Notes: generated by a model from the letters alone, not told the origin. A stretch of DNA of 64,000 bases from Nocardia nova SH22a (GCF_000523235.1 NZ_CP006850.1:4960001-5024000); one strand, 5' to 3'; shown: positions 1 through 9,768, counted from the first letter of the stretch. Numbers and translations: made by a program.

Positions 1-979
1 CCGGCTTCTCGGCGCCCAGCAGCCGGGCCGAGCGCACGATGCGGCGCAGCAGCCGCCGCAGCACGTAGCCGCGGCCGTCGTTGCCGGGGTTGACGCCGTC
101 GGCGATCAGCATCGCCGAGGTGCGGGCGTGGTCGGCGATGACGCGGAAGCGGACGTCGTCGGCGTGCTCGACGCCGTAGCTCTTGCCGGTCAGCTCCTCG
201 GCCTTGCCGATGATGGGGCGCAGCAGATCGGTCTCGTAGACGTTGTCCACGCCCTGCAGCAGCATCGCGACCCGCTCGACGCCCATCCCGGTGTCGATGT
301 TCTTCTTGGGCAGCGAGCCGACCGGCGGGAACCCCTGCTTCGGGCTCTGCTCACCGCGAATGTCCTGCATGAACACGAGATTCCAGATCTCGAGGTAGCG
401 GTCCTCGTCGGCGACCGGACCGCCCTCGGCGCCGTATTCGGGGCCGCGGTCGTAGTAGATCTCCGAACACGGACCGCCGGGACCGGGGACACCCATGTCC
501 CAGTAGTTGTCCTTGCCGTCGCGGAACTGGATGCGCTCGGAGGGGATTCCGGCGACACGATGCCAGATTTCGGCGGCCTCCGGATCGCTCTCGTAGGCGG
601 TGACCCAGATGCGCTCCGGATCGAATCCGAATCCGCCGTCCTCCTGAGACCTGCTGATCAGCTCCCAGGCGAAGGTGATCGCACCTTCCTTGAAGTAGTC
701 ACCGAAGGAGAAGTTCCCGGCCATCTGGAAGAACGTGTTGTGCCGGGTGGTGACGCCCACCTCTTCGATATCGCCGGTGCGCACGCACTTCTGCACGCTG
801 GTCGCGCGCGCGAACGGCGGCGCCTCCTGGCCCAGGAAATACGGCTTGAACTGAACCATGCCCGCATTCACGAAGAGCAGGTTCGGGTCCGGCAGGATCA
901 GCGAGGCACTGGGTACCTCGGTGTGGCCGGCACGGACGAAATGGTCCAGGAATCGCCGTCGGATCTCGTGGGTCTGCAC
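1..979 (-). CDS. alaS: Alanyl-tRNA synthetase, N-terminal part (cut by window start)
   Basis: Charges tRNA-Ala with alanine in the cytoplasm. Reverse translation from a GTG at 979 gives [14 protein letters not shown], the usual start of bacterial AlaRS. The class II catalytic core follows: [10 protein letters not shown] near residue 20, [19 protein letters not shown] (motif 2 region) near residue 80, [19 protein letters not shown] near 160, and the motif 3 region [19 protein letters not shown] near 240. About 326 codons are present; the tRNA-recognition, editing and C-Ala domains lie beyond base 1. The start sits 37 bases downstream of the stop of rarA on the same strand, an arrangement kept in mycobacteria. 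The family call is secure; nothing can be said about the missing part. Confidence 0.97.
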   Translation of the reverse strand, partial: MQTHEIRRRFLDHFVRAGHTEVPSASLILPDPNLLFVNAGMVQFKPYFLGQEAPPFARATSVQKCVRTGDIEEVGVTTRHNTFFQMAGNFSFGDYFKEGAITFAWELISRSQEDGGFGFDPERIWVTAYESDPEAAEIWHRVAGIPSERIQFRDGKDNYWDMGVPGPGGPCSEIYYDRGPEYGAEGGPVADEDRYLEIWNLVFMQDIRGEQSPKQGFPPVGSLPKKNIDTGMGVERVAMLLQGVDNVYETDLLRPIIGKAEELTGKSYGVEHADDVRFRVIADHARTSAMLIADGVNPGNDGRGYVLRRLLRRIVRSARLLGAEKP

Positions 980-1015
980 AGATATCCAGCCTACCGGGCG
1001 GTGTCCATCCGGTTT

Positions 1016-2386
1016 TCAGCGGTCGGGCGCCCCCGCGCGTCCGCGAACGATGCGGCGCAGTTTGGTCACCCGCGGACCGACCTCGCGCTCGTAACCGTGG
1101 TCGGTCGGGGCGTAGTAATCGGCGCCGATCAGTTCGTCGGGCGGGTACTGCTGGGCGAGCACACCGTCGGGGTGGTCGTGCGGATACCGGTACCCCTGCG
1201 CGTTGCCGAGGGCGGCCGCGCCCGCGTAGTGCCCGTCACGCAGATGGGGCGGCACCGCACCGGCCTTACCCGCCGAGATGTCCGACAGCGCGGCGCCGAC
1301 CGCGGCGGCGACGGCACCGGATTTGGGCGCGGTGGCGATATGGATGGTGGCGTGGGCGAGGGCCAGCTGCGCTTCCGGCATCCCGACCAGCTGCACCACC
1401 TGTGCGGCCGCGACGGCGGTCTGCAGTGCGGTCGGATCCGCCATGCCGACGTCCTCGGAGGCCTGGATCATCAACCGCCGCGCGATGAAACGCGGATCCT
1501 CCCCCGCGCTGATCATCCGCGCCAGATAGTGCAGGGCCGCATCGACATCGGAGCCGCGCAGCGATTTGATGAAGGCGCTGATCACGTCGTAGTGCTGATC
1601 CCCGGCGCGGTCGTACCGCACGGCCGCACGATCCACGCTCGCCTCGACCAGGTCCACGTCCACGGTGCCGTCGAGCGAGGATTCCGCGGACGCCTCGAGC
1701 GCGGTGAGCGATCGGCGCGCGTCCCCACCGGCGATGCGCACGATGTGATCCAGAGCCGCTTCGCTGACGGTGTACTGCCCGCCCAGTCCGCGCTCGTCGA
1801 CGATGGCCCGGCGCAGCACCTCGCGAATATCGTTGTCCGACAACGACTTCAACTGCAGGACCAGGGACCGCGACAACAGCGGCGACACCACCGAGAACGA
1901 GGGGTTCTCGGTGGTCGCGCCGACCAGCAGCACCACCCGGTTCTCCACCGCGGCCAGCAGGGCGTCCTGCTGGGTCTTGGAGAACCGGTGCACCTCGTCG
2001 ATGAACAGCACGGTCTGCTCTCCCGCAAGCAGCCGGCGCCGGGCCAGATCGATGACCGCGCGTACCTCCTTGACCCCCGCCGAGAGCGCCGACAACGCCT
2101 CGAATCGACGGCCGGTGGCCGTGGAGATGAGTGCGGCCAGGGTCGTCTTACCGGTGCCCGGCGGCCCGTAGAGCAGCACCGACGCCGCACCGGACCCGTC
2201 GATCAGCCGCCGCAGCGGTGACCCGGGCCCGAGCAGATGTTGCTGGCCGACCACCTCGTCCAGATTCGCCGGGCGCATCCGCACCGCCAGCGGCGACATC
2301 CGGCCCACCGGCGGCAGTGCCGACGATCCGCCCGGCATCTCCCCCGGCGATTCCACCTCCGGCGCCTCGAACAACCCTTCGCTCAC
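1016..2386 (-). CDS. rarA: Replication-associated recombination protein A (RarA/MgsA), AAA+ ATPase
   Basis: 456-residue AAA+ ATPase of the RarA/MgsA/Mgs1 family, which acts at stalled replication forks together with SSB. The Walker A motif GPPGTGKT is at about residues 74-81, Walker B LFIDEVH at 127-133 and the sensor 1 region [11 protein letters not shown] follows; the C-terminal tetramerisation part ([25 protein letters not shown]) is complete. The frame stays open to 2602, but the extra 72 residues overlap the TetR gene and read like frame-shifted sequence; I chose GTG at 2386 ([10 protein letters not shown]) as the start. It lies directly upstream of alaS on the same strand. Sometimes mis-annotated as a RuvB-like helicase; the true ruvB is at 55600-56715. 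Confidence 0.95.
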   Translation of the reverse strand: MSEGLFEAPEVESPGEMPGGSSALPPVGRMSPLAVRMRPANLDEVVGQQHLLGPGSPLRRLIDGSGAASVLLYGPPGTGKTTLAALISTATGRRFEALSALSAGVKEVRAVIDLARRRLLAGEQTVLFIDEVHRFSKTQQDALLAAVENRVVLLVGATTENPSFSVVSPLLSRSLVLQLKSLSDNDIREVLRRAIVDERGLGGQYTVSEAALDHIVRIAGGDARRSLTALEASAESSLDGTVDVDLVEASVDRAAVRYDRAGDQHYDVISAFIKSLRGSDVDAALHYLARMISAGEDPRFIARRLMIQASEDVGMADPTALQTAVAAAQVVQLVGMPEAQLALAHATIHIATAPKSGAVAAAVGAALSDISAGKAGAVPPHLRDGHYAGAAALGNAQGYRYPHDHPDGVLAQQYPPDELIGADYYAPTDHGYEREVGPRVTKLRRIVRGRAGAPDR

Positions 2387-2438
2387 GCCCTCGACCGTAC
2401 CCACCACCTCCGACAGCGCCGATGTCCACCGGCGCGGC

Positions 2439-3014
2439 TCAGGGACGCAGGATCCGCGCGGCCTGCTCGTCGATCGCGGCGCGCAGTTCGGCATCGCCGA
2501 GATCCTGCAGTCCCGCGGCACTGCGCAGGAACGGTTCGAGCAGTTGCCACCCCATCGCGAAGGCCGCCAGATGCGCCACCGCCAGTCCCGCGGCCCGATC
2601 ACTGCCCAGTTCGGGACGGATACGCTCGATCATCAGCGCCATCACCGGAAACCGTTCCTGCAGTTCACCGACCGGATAGCCGTCCAGAATGCAGCGCGCC
2701 AGCACCGTGAGATGACGGCGCAGCTCCGGATCGTCGGTGGTGAGCCGCCCGGACTCGGCCAGGGCGCCGGACCGGTCGCCCAGGAATTTGAGCACGGCGC
2801 CGACCAGCCGATCCTTCGCCCCGAAGTGCCGGAAGACGAGGCCGTGATTGACCCCGGCCCGCTCGGCGATGTCACGGACGGAGGTCGCGGCCGGACCGCG
2901 TTCGGCGAACAGATCCGCGGCGGCCTCCATCACCGCGGCCACGACCTCGTCGCGGCCGGTCGGAGCCGCGCCGGAATCCGCGCGGACCGGCGACGATGGC
3001 GGGCGATCGGACAT
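2439..3014 (-). CDS. TetR-family transcriptional regulator
   Basis: 191 residues. The N-terminal helix-turn-helix spans about residues 24-70 ([20 protein letters not shown], then [18 protein letters not shown]), typical of TetR repressors; the remainder is a helical ligand-binding domain whose ligand cannot be predicted. It is divergent from the TauD-type dioxygenase at 3079 with only 64 bases between the starts, and that gap holds a perfect 18-base palindrome. The likely role, inferred, is a self-regulated local repressor of the dioxygenase gene that is relieved by its substrate or a related compound. Confidence 0.9.
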   Translation of the reverse strand: MSDRPPSSPVRADSGAAPTGRDEVVAAVMEAAADLFAERGPAATSVRDIAERAGVNHGLVFRHFGAKDRLVGAVLKFLGDRSGALAESGRLTTDDPELRRHLTVLARCILDGYPVGELQERFPVMALMIERIRPELGSDRAAGLAVAHLAAFAMGWQLLEPFLRSAAGLQDLGDAELRAAIDEQAARILRP

Positions 3015-3037
3015 CGGACTACAGTAACCGAGTGTGC

Positions 3038-3055
3038 TGTAGTCACTTGACTACA
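3038..3055. promoter_or_regulatory. Perfect 18-base palindrome, probable TetR operator
   Basis: TGTAGTCA-CT-TGACTACA reads as its own reverse complement in both 8-base arms. A second partial inverted copy (ACTACAG at 3018-3024 with CTGTAGT at 3037-3043) overlaps it. It sits between the divergent TetR gene (start 3014) and dioxygenase gene (start 3079), where a TetR dimer could repress both promoters. Binding is inferred from position and symmetry only. Confidence 0.75.
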
Positions 3056-3078
3056 CCCGAGCCGATCGAGGAGACATC

Positions 3079-4029
3079 GTGCCGAACACCCCCACCGCAC
3101 AATCCACGTCCTACGGCGTGAGCTCATTCCAGCTGCCGGGTTATCCCCTGATCGCGGGCCCGTTCACACATCTGGTCGCCGAACGCGACCGGCTGGCCGC
3201 GCTGCGCTGGCAGCATTTCGACGTCCGCCGGGTGGGCGTCACCCTCGGCGCCCAGATCGACGGTGTCGACCTGACCCGCGATCAGCCCGCCGAGGTGATC
3301 GCCGAACTGCGCCGGGCGCTGCACGAGTACAAGGTGATCTTCTTCCGCGACCAGCCCCTCACCGCGGCGCAGCACGTCACCTTCGCCGCGCGTTTCGGGA
3401 CCCTGGAGGTGCATCCGTTCATCCCGTCCAATACCGAACAGCCCGAACTCGTCCGATTCGAGAAGACGCCGACGGTCGCGGGTGTGGAGAACATCTGGCA
3501 CCACGACGTGACCTGGCGGCCGCGGCCGTCGATGGGCGCGATCCTGCACGCGGTCGCGGTGCCGGAATTCGGTGGCGACACCCTGTTCTCGGACATGTAC
3601 GCCGCCTACGAGGCCCTCGATGCCGAAACCCGCACGCGCATAGACGATCTCACCGCCACCCACGACTACACCCGGGCCTTCGGCCGCGGGCAGTCACCCG
3701 AGGTGCGGGAGCGGATGCGGGCCCAGCATCCGGCGGTCAGCCATCCCGTGGTGTGCACCCACGAGGCCACCGGGCGCAGGCACCTGTACGTCAACCGGAT
3801 CTTCGTCGACCACATCGACGGGCTCAGTGCGGCCGACAGCCACGACCTGCTCGACCGGCTGTGCCGACAGGCCGACTACCCGGAACATCAGGTCCGGCTG
3901 CACTGGGAGCCCGACACCGTCGCCTTCTGGGACAACCGCGCGGTCCAGCACTACGCGGCCAGCGACTACTGGCCGCAGGCCCGCGTCATGGAACGCGCCT
4001 CCATCGTCGGAAACCGCCCGGCGCGCTGA
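3079..4029 (+). CDS. TauD/TfdA-family Fe(II)/2-oxoglutarate dioxygenase
   Basis: 316 residues, close to the usual 280-320 of the family. These enzymes hydroxylate a small substrate (taurine, alkyl sulfates, aryloxyacetates and others) with O2 and 2-oxoglutarate. The iron-binding triad is visible: HHDVTW with His141 and Asp143, and distal His291 in WDNRAVQHYA; the 2-oxoglutarate-binding arginine is probably Arg302 or Arg306. The N terminus carries the family patterns GAQIDGVDL and KVIFFRDQPL. GTG at 3079 is preceded by GAGGAG at suitable spacing. Divergent from a TetR regulator, which suggests induction by an organic substrate; the substrate itself cannot be read from the sequence. A second paralogue is at 60961. 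Confidence 0.9.
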   Translation: MPNTPTAQSTSYGVSSFQLPGYPLIAGPFTHLVAERDRLAALRWQHFDVRRVGVTLGAQIDGVDLTRDQPAEVIAELRRALHEYKVIFFRDQPLTAAQHVTFAARFGTLEVHPFIPSNTEQPELVRFEKTPTVAGVENIWHHDVTWRPRPSMGAILHAVAVPEFGGDTLFSDMYAAYEALDAETRTRIDDLTATHDYTRAFGRGQSPEVRERMRAQHPAVSHPVVCTHEATGRRHLYVNRIFVDHIDGLSAADSHDLLDRLCRQADYPEHQVRLHWEPDTVAFWDNRAVQHYAASDYWPQARVMERASIVGNRPAR

Positions 4030-4033
4030 CCGG

Positions 4034-5203
4034 TCAGCCCTCCCAGAGCTCCTCGAGGGTCGCGGAGACATGCTCGGCGAAATCGCCGAGTGTGTCGTCG
4101 CCGGTGCAGCGCGCGTCCTCGGCGAGCGCGGCCCAGCGGTTGATCAGCGCGGCCGACCGCGGCACCGACAGCCCGTGTTCGCGCGCGGCGGCGATGCGGC
4201 TGTGGTCGGCGGGCAGGAACCAGTACGTGGTCAGCCACACCCAGATCAGCCGGGCCTCGAGAATGCGCTCGGCGAGCAGATCGTCGTCGGCGAGCGCGGG
4301 CCACACGCCCACGACCTCCGAGCGCCACGCCTCGACCATCTGCTGCGCTCGCTCGCGCGACAACTCGAAATCGCACAGGCAGCCGGGGAACGACACCAGC
4401 GCGTACGCGATATCGAGCGTGGCGTCGCGGAAACCGCCCCACTCGTAGTCCAGGAAGCGTGCGCCCTCGTCGTTGAGGATCACATTGTCGGGACACAGAT
4501 CCGACGGGCTGAACGCGCGGAACCGGCCTCCGGCGAACAGACGGTTGCCGCGCACGATCCGTTCGGCGATCTCCCCCGGCACTTCGATGCCGACCTCGCG
4601 CGCGAGCATGCCGGGAACCTCACCGACGGAGGCCTCGGCCTGCTGCGCGATACCGTCGACCCGGCGGCCGACATCGGCACGACGCAGCAGCGCCACGAAA
4701 TCGGCCTCCCGGCCGACGGTGGCCGCGTGCATGCGTCCCAGCGCCTGCGCGAACGCCATCTGGGCGTTGCGTGTCGCCGGTTCGGCGCCCGATTGCAGGA
4801 CCGACGTCAGCGACATGTTCTCGCCCAGATCGCTGAGAATGAGCAGCCGATCCGGCAGGCTGTGCGCGAGCAGATACGCCCCGGGGCGGTGCTCACTGCT
4901 CAGCGCGGTGGTGAACTGGTAGGACACGGCCTCGCGCAGGAATGCCGAGTCGATACTCGCCACACCGGGCGCCAAGCCGCCGATACGCCGCTCCTGCGCG
5001 GCGCCGCGGACCTGCTTGACGATCAAGGTGCGAGGAAGTGAGAAGGAATTCTCCGCTACGCGGACGCGCAGCACCGTCGTCCTGCCACTACCGCTGAGTT
5101 CGATCGGATCGCTCAGCTTCACCGCAGCACCCATGCGCTTCGTGAGCAACTGTTGTGCCGCGGACACGACTTCGGCGGCGCGTTCGGCCAATAGTGCGGT
5201 CAT
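4034..5203 (-). CDS. Aminoglycoside-phosphotransferase-like (kinase-fold) protein with altered catalytic loop
   Basis: About 389 residues with the order of an APH/choline-kinase fold: nucleotide-binding N lobe (LSGSGRTTVLRVRV, then TLIVKQVRG), a hinge, the catalytic loop FSPSDLCPDNVI with Asp235, and the metal-binding FLDYEWGG with Asp252. The usual HGDxxxxN loop is changed: the His-Gly pair before the catalytic Asp is replaced by Pro-Ser, while Asp and Asn stay. Such enzymes phosphorylate alcohols on small molecules; no substrate is implied. The frame is open to 5431; I prefer ATG at 5203 because the extra stretch has poor GC bias at third positions, but ATG at 5314 or 5323 remains possible. 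It converges with the dioxygenase gene, four bases apart. Confidence 0.75.
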   Translation of the reverse strand: MTALLAERAAEVVSAAQQLLTKRMGAAVKLSDPIELSGSGRTTVLRVRVAENSFSLPRTLIVKQVRGAAQERRIGGLAPGVASIDSAFLREAVSYQFTTALSSEHRPGAYLLAHSLPDRLLILSDLGENMSLTSVLQSGAEPATRNAQMAFAQALGRMHAATVGREADFVALLRRADVGRRVDGIAQQAEASVGEVPGMLAREVGIEVPGEIAERIVRGNRLFAGGRFRAFSPSDLCPDNVILNDEGARFLDYEWGGFRDATLDIAYALVSFPGCLCDFELSRERAQQMVEAWRSEVVGVWPALADDDLLAERILEARLIWVWLTTYWFLPADHSRIAAAREHGLSVPRSAALINRWAALAEDARCTGDDTLGDFAEHVSATLEELWEG

Positions 5204-5461
5204 CGCCAACCAAGTTACTCGCTCCAGGTCACTTTCAGCGAGCGGTTCGGCAACCTTTCGCGCGTCGCCCGGCGTGTCCGGGCGATGCGGCCACGACCCG
5301 GACACGATGCTCATTACTCTCATCGTCGGCAGATCCGCGTCCGGCCCCGGCACCGCGCGTACCCCGGCCGTCCGCTTGACACGCCCGGCCCGGTCCGGTT
5401 GTGTCGAAAGCTCAACTGCTGTGTGCCGCACCAGAACCCAGGTGACTCGAAAGGTCCGACG

Positions 5462-6541
5462 ATGACCGACTCCCCGCAGTCCGGCCCCGGCGACACCGGC
5501 GAAGGCGGTGAACGGCGCCCGGAGAGCCGGTCCGCCGCCACATCCGGCGCGGCCCCGCCACCCCCGGGCCCACCGGCCGGCCCTGTTCCGCCGGTCGCCC
5601 CGCCCGTATCGCAGCAGGTCCCGGGACCGAGCTACGGCCCGCCCGGCAGTGTGCCGCCGGGCGCGTACCCGTCACCGCAGGGTGCGTATCCCCCGGCACC
5701 GGGCGTGAATCCGCCTCAGCAAAGCGCGTATCCGCCACAGCAGGGTGCGTATCCGCCACAGCAAGGTGCGTATCCCGCGCAGCAGCATGCCTATGCACCG
5801 CAGCAGGGCGGGTATCCCCCGCAACAAGGCGGATATCCGCCGCCGGACGGCGGCTGGGACGCGCAGAACGGTGGAATGCCGCCCGAAGGCGCGCCCGGCT
5901 ACGACGCCGCCGCGGCCTATGCCCCGCCGGGGCTCGAGGTGGGCCGGGCGCTCGGTTTCGCGTGGGATCGCTTCCGCGCCAACTTCATTCCGTGGATCGC
6001 GATCACTCTCCTCGGCTTCGTCGCCTACCTCGTGGTGACCGTCGTGGTCAACGTCACCCACGTGAACTCGCTGCTGCCGCTGCTGCTGATCGCTCTGATC
6101 GCCGCACTGGCGGTGTGGCTGCTGCAGGCGGCGATGATTCGCGGGGCCCTGTACGAAACCGACGGCACCCCACCCGATTTCCAGTCGTTCTTCACCTTCG
6201 TCAACGCCGCCAACGTGGTGATCACCGCGCTGCTGGTGTTCGTGGCGGCGTGTGTCGGCGCGGCGCTGTGCGTACTACCGGCGATCGTCATCGGCTATCT
6301 GTGCATGTTCTCGCTGCACTTCGTGATCGATCAGGACCTCGATCCGTTCACCGCCATCAAATCCAGTGTGCAGCTGGTGGTCTCGAATTTCGTACCGACA
6401 CTGCTGCTGGCGCTGGCGGTCGTCGCGATGACACTGGTCGGCACCCTGCTGTGCGGAATCGGACTACTGATCGCCGGGCCCCTGGCCGCCATGGCGGTGA
6501 CCTACTCCTACCGCGTGCTCACCGGCGGGCTCATCGCCTGA
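5462..6541 (+). CDS. Proline-rich N-terminal, multi-pass membrane protein
   Basis: 359 residues. Residues 1-155 are Pro/Gln/Gly/Tyr-rich, with heptad-like repeats of the type YPPQQGA and no fold expected. From LEVGRALGFAWDRFRANF onward there are about five or six hydrophobic segments, including WIAITLLGFVAYLVVTVVV and LLPLLLIALIAALAVWLLQ. This layout matches the 'proline and glycine rich transmembrane protein' that follows the rarA homologue in mycobacteria (Rv2560, from memory). Function unknown; the tail could be a cytoplasmic adhesive region binding SH3- or WW-like or wall partners. ATG at 5462 has AAAGG just upstream; an open frame from 5285 lacks coding signal. Confidence 0.85.
   Translation: MTDSPQSGPGDTGEGGERRPESRSAATSGAAPPPPGPPAGPVPPVAPPVSQQVPGPSYGPPGSVPPGAYPSPQGAYPPAPGVNPPQQSAYPPQQGAYPPQQGAYPAQQHAYAPQQGGYPPQQGGYPPPDGGWDAQNGGMPPEGAPGYDAAAAYAPPGLEVGRALGFAWDRFRANFIPWIAITLLGFVAYLVVTVVVNVTHVNSLLPLLLIALIAALAVWLLQAAMIRGALYETDGTPPDFQSFFTFVNAANVVITALLVFVAACVGAALCVLPAIVIGYLCMFSLHFVIDQDLDPFTAIKSSVQLVVSNFVPTLLLALAVVAMTLVGTLLCGIGLLIAGPLAAMAVTYSYRVLTGGLIA
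5685..5850 (+). repeat. In-frame 21-base tandem repeats encoding YPPQQGA-type heptads
   Basis: Roughly seven to eight imperfect copies of a 21-base unit (core gcgtatccgccacagcag) encode the repeated Tyr-Pro-Pro-Gln-Gln-Gly units of the proline-rich membrane protein. Copies diverge mainly at third positions, so the protein repeat appears conserved by selection; copy number may vary between strains. Confidence 0.8.
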
Positions 6542-6553
6542 TCCACGGCCCGT

Positions 6554-7528
6554 TCACTCCGGTTCGCCGAACCACCAGCGTGACAACCGATTCGACGTGG
6601 ATCCCCGGCGCGTTCGCAGGACGCGATCGTGCCGGGGCCGCAGACTCAGCACGATGACGCCCGCGACGATGATGCCGATCATGTTCACGCCCAGCTGACC
6701 GATCGACATGAGTGCCTTGTGCCATTCGCCGACCGTCGCGGCCACCGCGGCGAAGCCCGCCGCCGGAATCGTCGTCACCGAGATGAAGACGCCCACCAGT
6801 GCCGCCGACTTCGCGGTGATCAGCGACACCATTCCCGCCGCACCCGCCAGCAACGCCACGACCAGCGAGAACGGGCCCACCTCGTAGATGAAGTCCACAT
6901 TGTGGATCGAGTGGATGCTGTCGACGGTGATCCAGCCGAGTTCTTCCCACAGCAGTGAGGCCAGGGTCGCGATCGCCATCGCGACCGGAAATCCGATCAG
7001 CAGTGCCAGCATCGAGCGCCGGGCGAGTCGAAAGTTCCTGCGCACCAACGCGACCGAGATCGCGGCGAGGGGCCCGAACTCCGGGCCGACCACCATCGCG
7101 CCGACGACCGTGACCGGCGAATCGGTCGCCACACCGACCACGGCGAGCAGGCACGCGATGGTGATGAACGCCAGGAAGACCGGATTCAGCGTCGATTCCT
7201 CGTGGGTCTGGGCGAGCAGTTCCTCCCAGACCACGGCATCCGAGGGATCGCCGGGCGCCGCCTCGACCGCACGGTCGGCCGGTGCGGACAGCACGGTCTC
7301 CACCGGCGACAGCATCACCGCGCCGTAGTCGGGAATCCCGAGACCGCGCAGCGCCGCGAGGATACTGTTGGCCGATTCGCGGGCGATATCGGCCTGCACC
7401 AGGTCACCGGACGGTTCCACCGCCGCACCGCGCTGCACGGTGATCAGGGCCGCCCCGGGATCGGAGCGCAGCGCGGTGACCGCGGCATCGGTCGATTCCG
7501 GTGGGCAGACCACCCGCAGGTGTAGCAA
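6554..7528 (-). CDS. DUF389-family membrane protein
   Basis: 324 residues. After an N-terminal ferredoxin-like soluble domain (LLHLRVVCPPESTDAAVTAL) come about six membrane segments including the family-typical VGAMVVGPEFGPLAAIS and KSAALVGVFISVTTIPAAG. DUF389 (TIGR00341/TIGR00271-like) proteins are of unknown function. Start choice: many DUF389 proteins begin MLHLRV, and a TTG at 7528 gives exactly that with AGGGGA five bases upstream; the longer GTG at 7561 has no ribosome site and lies inside an inverted repeat. It sits directly downstream of nothing on its strand except aspS, 88 bases away, in the order also seen in mycobacteria (Rv2571c, then aspS). It converges with the Pro-rich membrane protein. 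Confidence 0.85.
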   Translation of the reverse strand: MLHLRVVCPPESTDAAVTALRSDPGAALITVQRGAAVEPSGDLVQADIARESANSILAALRGLGIPDYGAVMLSPVETVLSAPADRAVEAAPGDPSDAVVWEELLAQTHEESTLNPVFLAFITIACLLAVVGVATDSPVTVVGAMVVGPEFGPLAAISVALVRRNFRLARRSMLALLIGFPVAMAIATLASLLWEELGWITVDSIHSIHNVDFIYEVGPFSLVVALLAGAAGMVSLITAKSAALVGVFISVTTIPAAGFAAVAATVGEWHKALMSIGQLGVNMIGIIVAGVIVLSLRPRHDRVLRTRRGSTSNRLSRWWFGEPE

Positions 7529-7545
7529 CCCGGTCCCCTGTCGTC

Positions 7546-7583
7546 GCTGATCGTCCGGCACCGAGCGGTACCGGACGATCAGC
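7546..7583 (-). promoter_or_regulatory. 13-base inverted repeat upstream of the DUF389 gene
   Basis: GCTGATCGTCCGG at 7546-7558 and its exact reverse complement at 7571-7583 are separated by 12 bases. It lies just upstream of the preferred TTG start and downstream of the aspS stop. It could be an RNA hairpin ending aspS transcripts, a repressor site, or a leader structure; the absence of a T-run argues against a classic terminator. Confidence 0.55.
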
Positions 7584-7616
7584 AGACTAACGGGCGGCGT
7601 TCACCGCGACGGCATT

Positions 7617-9407
7617 TCAGGCGCGTGCCGGAACCGGCTTGCCGTTCTCGTCGAGCACCACATCCAGGCCCGCTTCCTTGCGCTGCTGCGCGGTGATCGG
7701 GGCGGGCGCCTCGGTGAGCGGGTCCACGCCGCCACCGGACTTCGGGAAGGCGATGACCTCACGGATCGACTCCACCCCGGCCAGCAACGCGGTGATGCGG
7801 TCCCAGCCGAAGGCGATTCCGCCGTGCGGCGGGGCGCCGAAGGCGAAGGCGTCCAACAGGAATCCGAACTTCTCCTGCGCCTCGTCGTGGCTGATGCCCA
7901 TCACCTCGAACACCCGCTCCTGCACGTCGCGGCGGTGGATGCGGATACTGCCGCCACCGATCTCGTTGCCGTTGCACACGATGTCGTAGGCGTAGGCCAG
8001 CGCCGATCCCGGATCGGTGTCGAAGGTGTCCATCGACTCCGGCTTGGGCGAGGTGAACGCGTGATGCACCGCGGTCCACGCCGAATGCCCCAGGGCCACA
8101 TCGCCACTGGCGGTCGCCTCGGCCGCGGGCTCGAACATCGGCGCGTCGACGATCCACACGAACGCCCAGGAGTTCTCGTCGATCAGGCCGCACTTGCGCG
8201 CGATCTCACCGCGCGCGGCGCCAAGCAGCGCCCGGCTCGACTTCTGCTCACCGGCGCCGAAGAAGACGCAGTCACCGGGCTTCGCCCCCACGTGCGCGGC
8301 CAGACCGTCGCGCTCGGCCTCGGACAGGTTCTTGGCGACCGGGCCGCCGAGCGTGCCGTCCTCGTTGACCAGGATGTAGGCCAGACCCTTCGAGCCGCGC
8401 TGCTTGGCCCATTCCTGCCAGGCGTCGAGCTGGCGCCGCGGCTGGCTCGCACCGCCGGGCATGACGACCGCGCCGACGTACGGGGCCTGGAACACCCGGA
8501 ACGGGGTGTCGGAGAAGTACTCCGCGCACTCGGTGATCTCGACGTCGAAGCGCAGGTCCGGCTTGTCGCTGCCGTAGCGGCGCATGGACTCGGCGTAGGT
8601 CATGTGCGGAATCGGCGTGGGAATCTCGTAGCCGATCAGCTTCCACAGCGCCACCAGGACGTCCTCGGCCAGCAGGATCACATCCTCCTGGGTCACGAAG
8701 CTCATCTCGACGTCGAGCTGGGTGAACTCGGGCTGGCGGTCGGCGCGGAAGTCCTCGTCGCGGTAGCAGCGCGCGATCTGGTAGTAGCGCTCCACCCCCG
8801 ACACCATCAGCAGCTGCTTGAACAGCTGCGGGCTCTGCGGCAGCGCGTAGAACTTGCCGGGCTGCAACCGGGCGGGCACCAGGAAGTCGCGGGCGCCCTC
8901 CGGCGTCGACCTGGTCATGGTCGGCGTCTCCACCTCGACGAACGCGTGCTGATCGAGGACATCGCGAGCGGCGGCGTTGACCTTGGACCGCAGCCGGATG
9001 GCATGGGCGGGGCCCTCCCGGCGCAGATCCAGGTAGCGGTACTTCAGCCGCGCTTCCTCACCCGGGGTCTCGTCGAGCTGGAACGGCAGCGGCGCGGCCT
9101 CGTTGAGCACCTCGAGTTCGGTGACGTTCACCTCGATCGCACCGGACGGCAGGTTCGGGTTCTCACTTCCGTCCGGGCGGGCCTCGACCACACCGGTGAC
9201 CCGCACGCAGTACTCCGCGCGCAGCTTGTGCGCCTGTTCGGCCGGTACGCCCTCGCGGAACACGACCTGAGCGATCCCCGACGCATCGCGCAGATCGATG
9301 AAGATCACGCCACCGTGGTCTCGCCGCCGGGCCACCCAGCCGGTGAGGGTGACGGTCAGACCGGCGTGCTCGCTTCGCAGCGAACCAGCCAAGTGGGTGC
9401 GCAGCAC
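7617..9407 (-). CDS. aspS: Aspartyl-tRNA synthetase
   Basis: 596 residues, the normal length for a bacterial-type AspRS with the GAD insertion. It attaches Asp to tRNA-Asp (and in organisms lacking AsnRS also to tRNA-Asn). The anticodon-binding OB domain opens [18 protein letters not shown] and contains [18 protein letters not shown]; class II motif 2 lies at [20 protein letters not shown] and motif 3 at [10 protein letters not shown] near the C terminus. GTG at 9407 was chosen because GAAAGGA precedes it and homologues begin VLR(S/T)H; the frame remains open to 9587 without further coding signal. Followed by the DUF389 membrane protein gene. Confidence 0.97.
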   Translation of the reverse strand: MLRTHLAGSLRSEHAGLTVTLTGWVARRRDHGGVIFIDLRDASGIAQVVFREGVPAEQAHKLRAEYCVRVTGVVEARPDGSENPNLPSGAIEVNVTELEVLNEAAPLPFQLDETPGEEARLKYRYLDLRREGPAHAIRLRSKVNAAARDVLDQHAFVEVETPTMTRSTPEGARDFLVPARLQPGKFYALPQSPQLFKQLLMVSGVERYYQIARCYRDEDFRADRQPEFTQLDVEMSFVTQEDVILLAEDVLVALWKLIGYEIPTPIPHMTYAESMRRYGSDKPDLRFDVEITECAEYFSDTPFRVFQAPYVGAVVMPGGASQPRRQLDAWQEWAKQRGSKGLAYILVNEDGTLGGPVAKNLSEAERDGLAAHVGAKPGDCVFFGAGEQKSSRALLGAARGEIARKCGLIDENSWAFVWIVDAPMFEPAAEATASGDVALGHSAWTAVHHAFTSPKPESMDTFDTDPGSALAYAYDIVCNGNEIGGGSIRIHRRDVQERVFEVMGISHDEAQEKFGFLLDAFAFGAPPHGGIAFGWDRITALLAGVESIREVIAFPKSGGGVDPLTEAPAPITAQQRKEAGLDVVLDENGKPVPARA

Positions 9408-9768
9408 GGGATTCCTTTCGACGACACGGGCCACCCGGTACGGAACGACCTGGTGCGGCCCCCATGGTAGTAACAGCCGTTCTCTGGACGGAAACCGATA
9501 TCCGCCCCGCCTCGTCCCGTCGAGAGCCCCCTGATTCGGTGCCGAATGCCGAGGATGCGACATCTCGGCCGGAAAACGTCGCTGCACGCCGCAGACACCG
9601 AACCTTCGACACCGGCCTCGTCAGAAGGCTGAACGACCACCGTCCTCGCTCGAATCCCACCCCCGCCGCACCCCCGGTAAAACGAAAGCCGAAATCTCGG
9701 GTCTTGTTGTCCCCCAAGACAACCGGTACGCTCGGCAGCGCGTGATCGACACGTATGGGAGGGGTTCT
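9408..9768. other. Intergenic region between divergent aspS and a small membrane-protein gene
   Basis: 361 bases with no convincing gene; open frames here are extensions or antisense of neighbours. It must hold the aspS promoter and that of the plus-strand gene at 9769. The only clear structure is a nested inverted repeat at 9701-9723. Confidence 0.6.
9701..9723 (+). promoter_or_regulatory. Nested inverted repeats, possible operator
   Basis: GTCTTG (9701-9706) pairs with CAAGAC (9715-9720), and GTTGTC (9706-9711) pairs with GACAAC (9718-9723). The overlapping palindromes lie 45 bases before the ATG at 9769, a normal place for a repressor or activator site. No regulator is evident nearby. Confidence 0.4.

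Noticed and set aside
128..2221. Long plus-strand open frame over alaS and rarA
   Set aside because: Antisense shadow of two well-recognised genes in GC-rich sequence.
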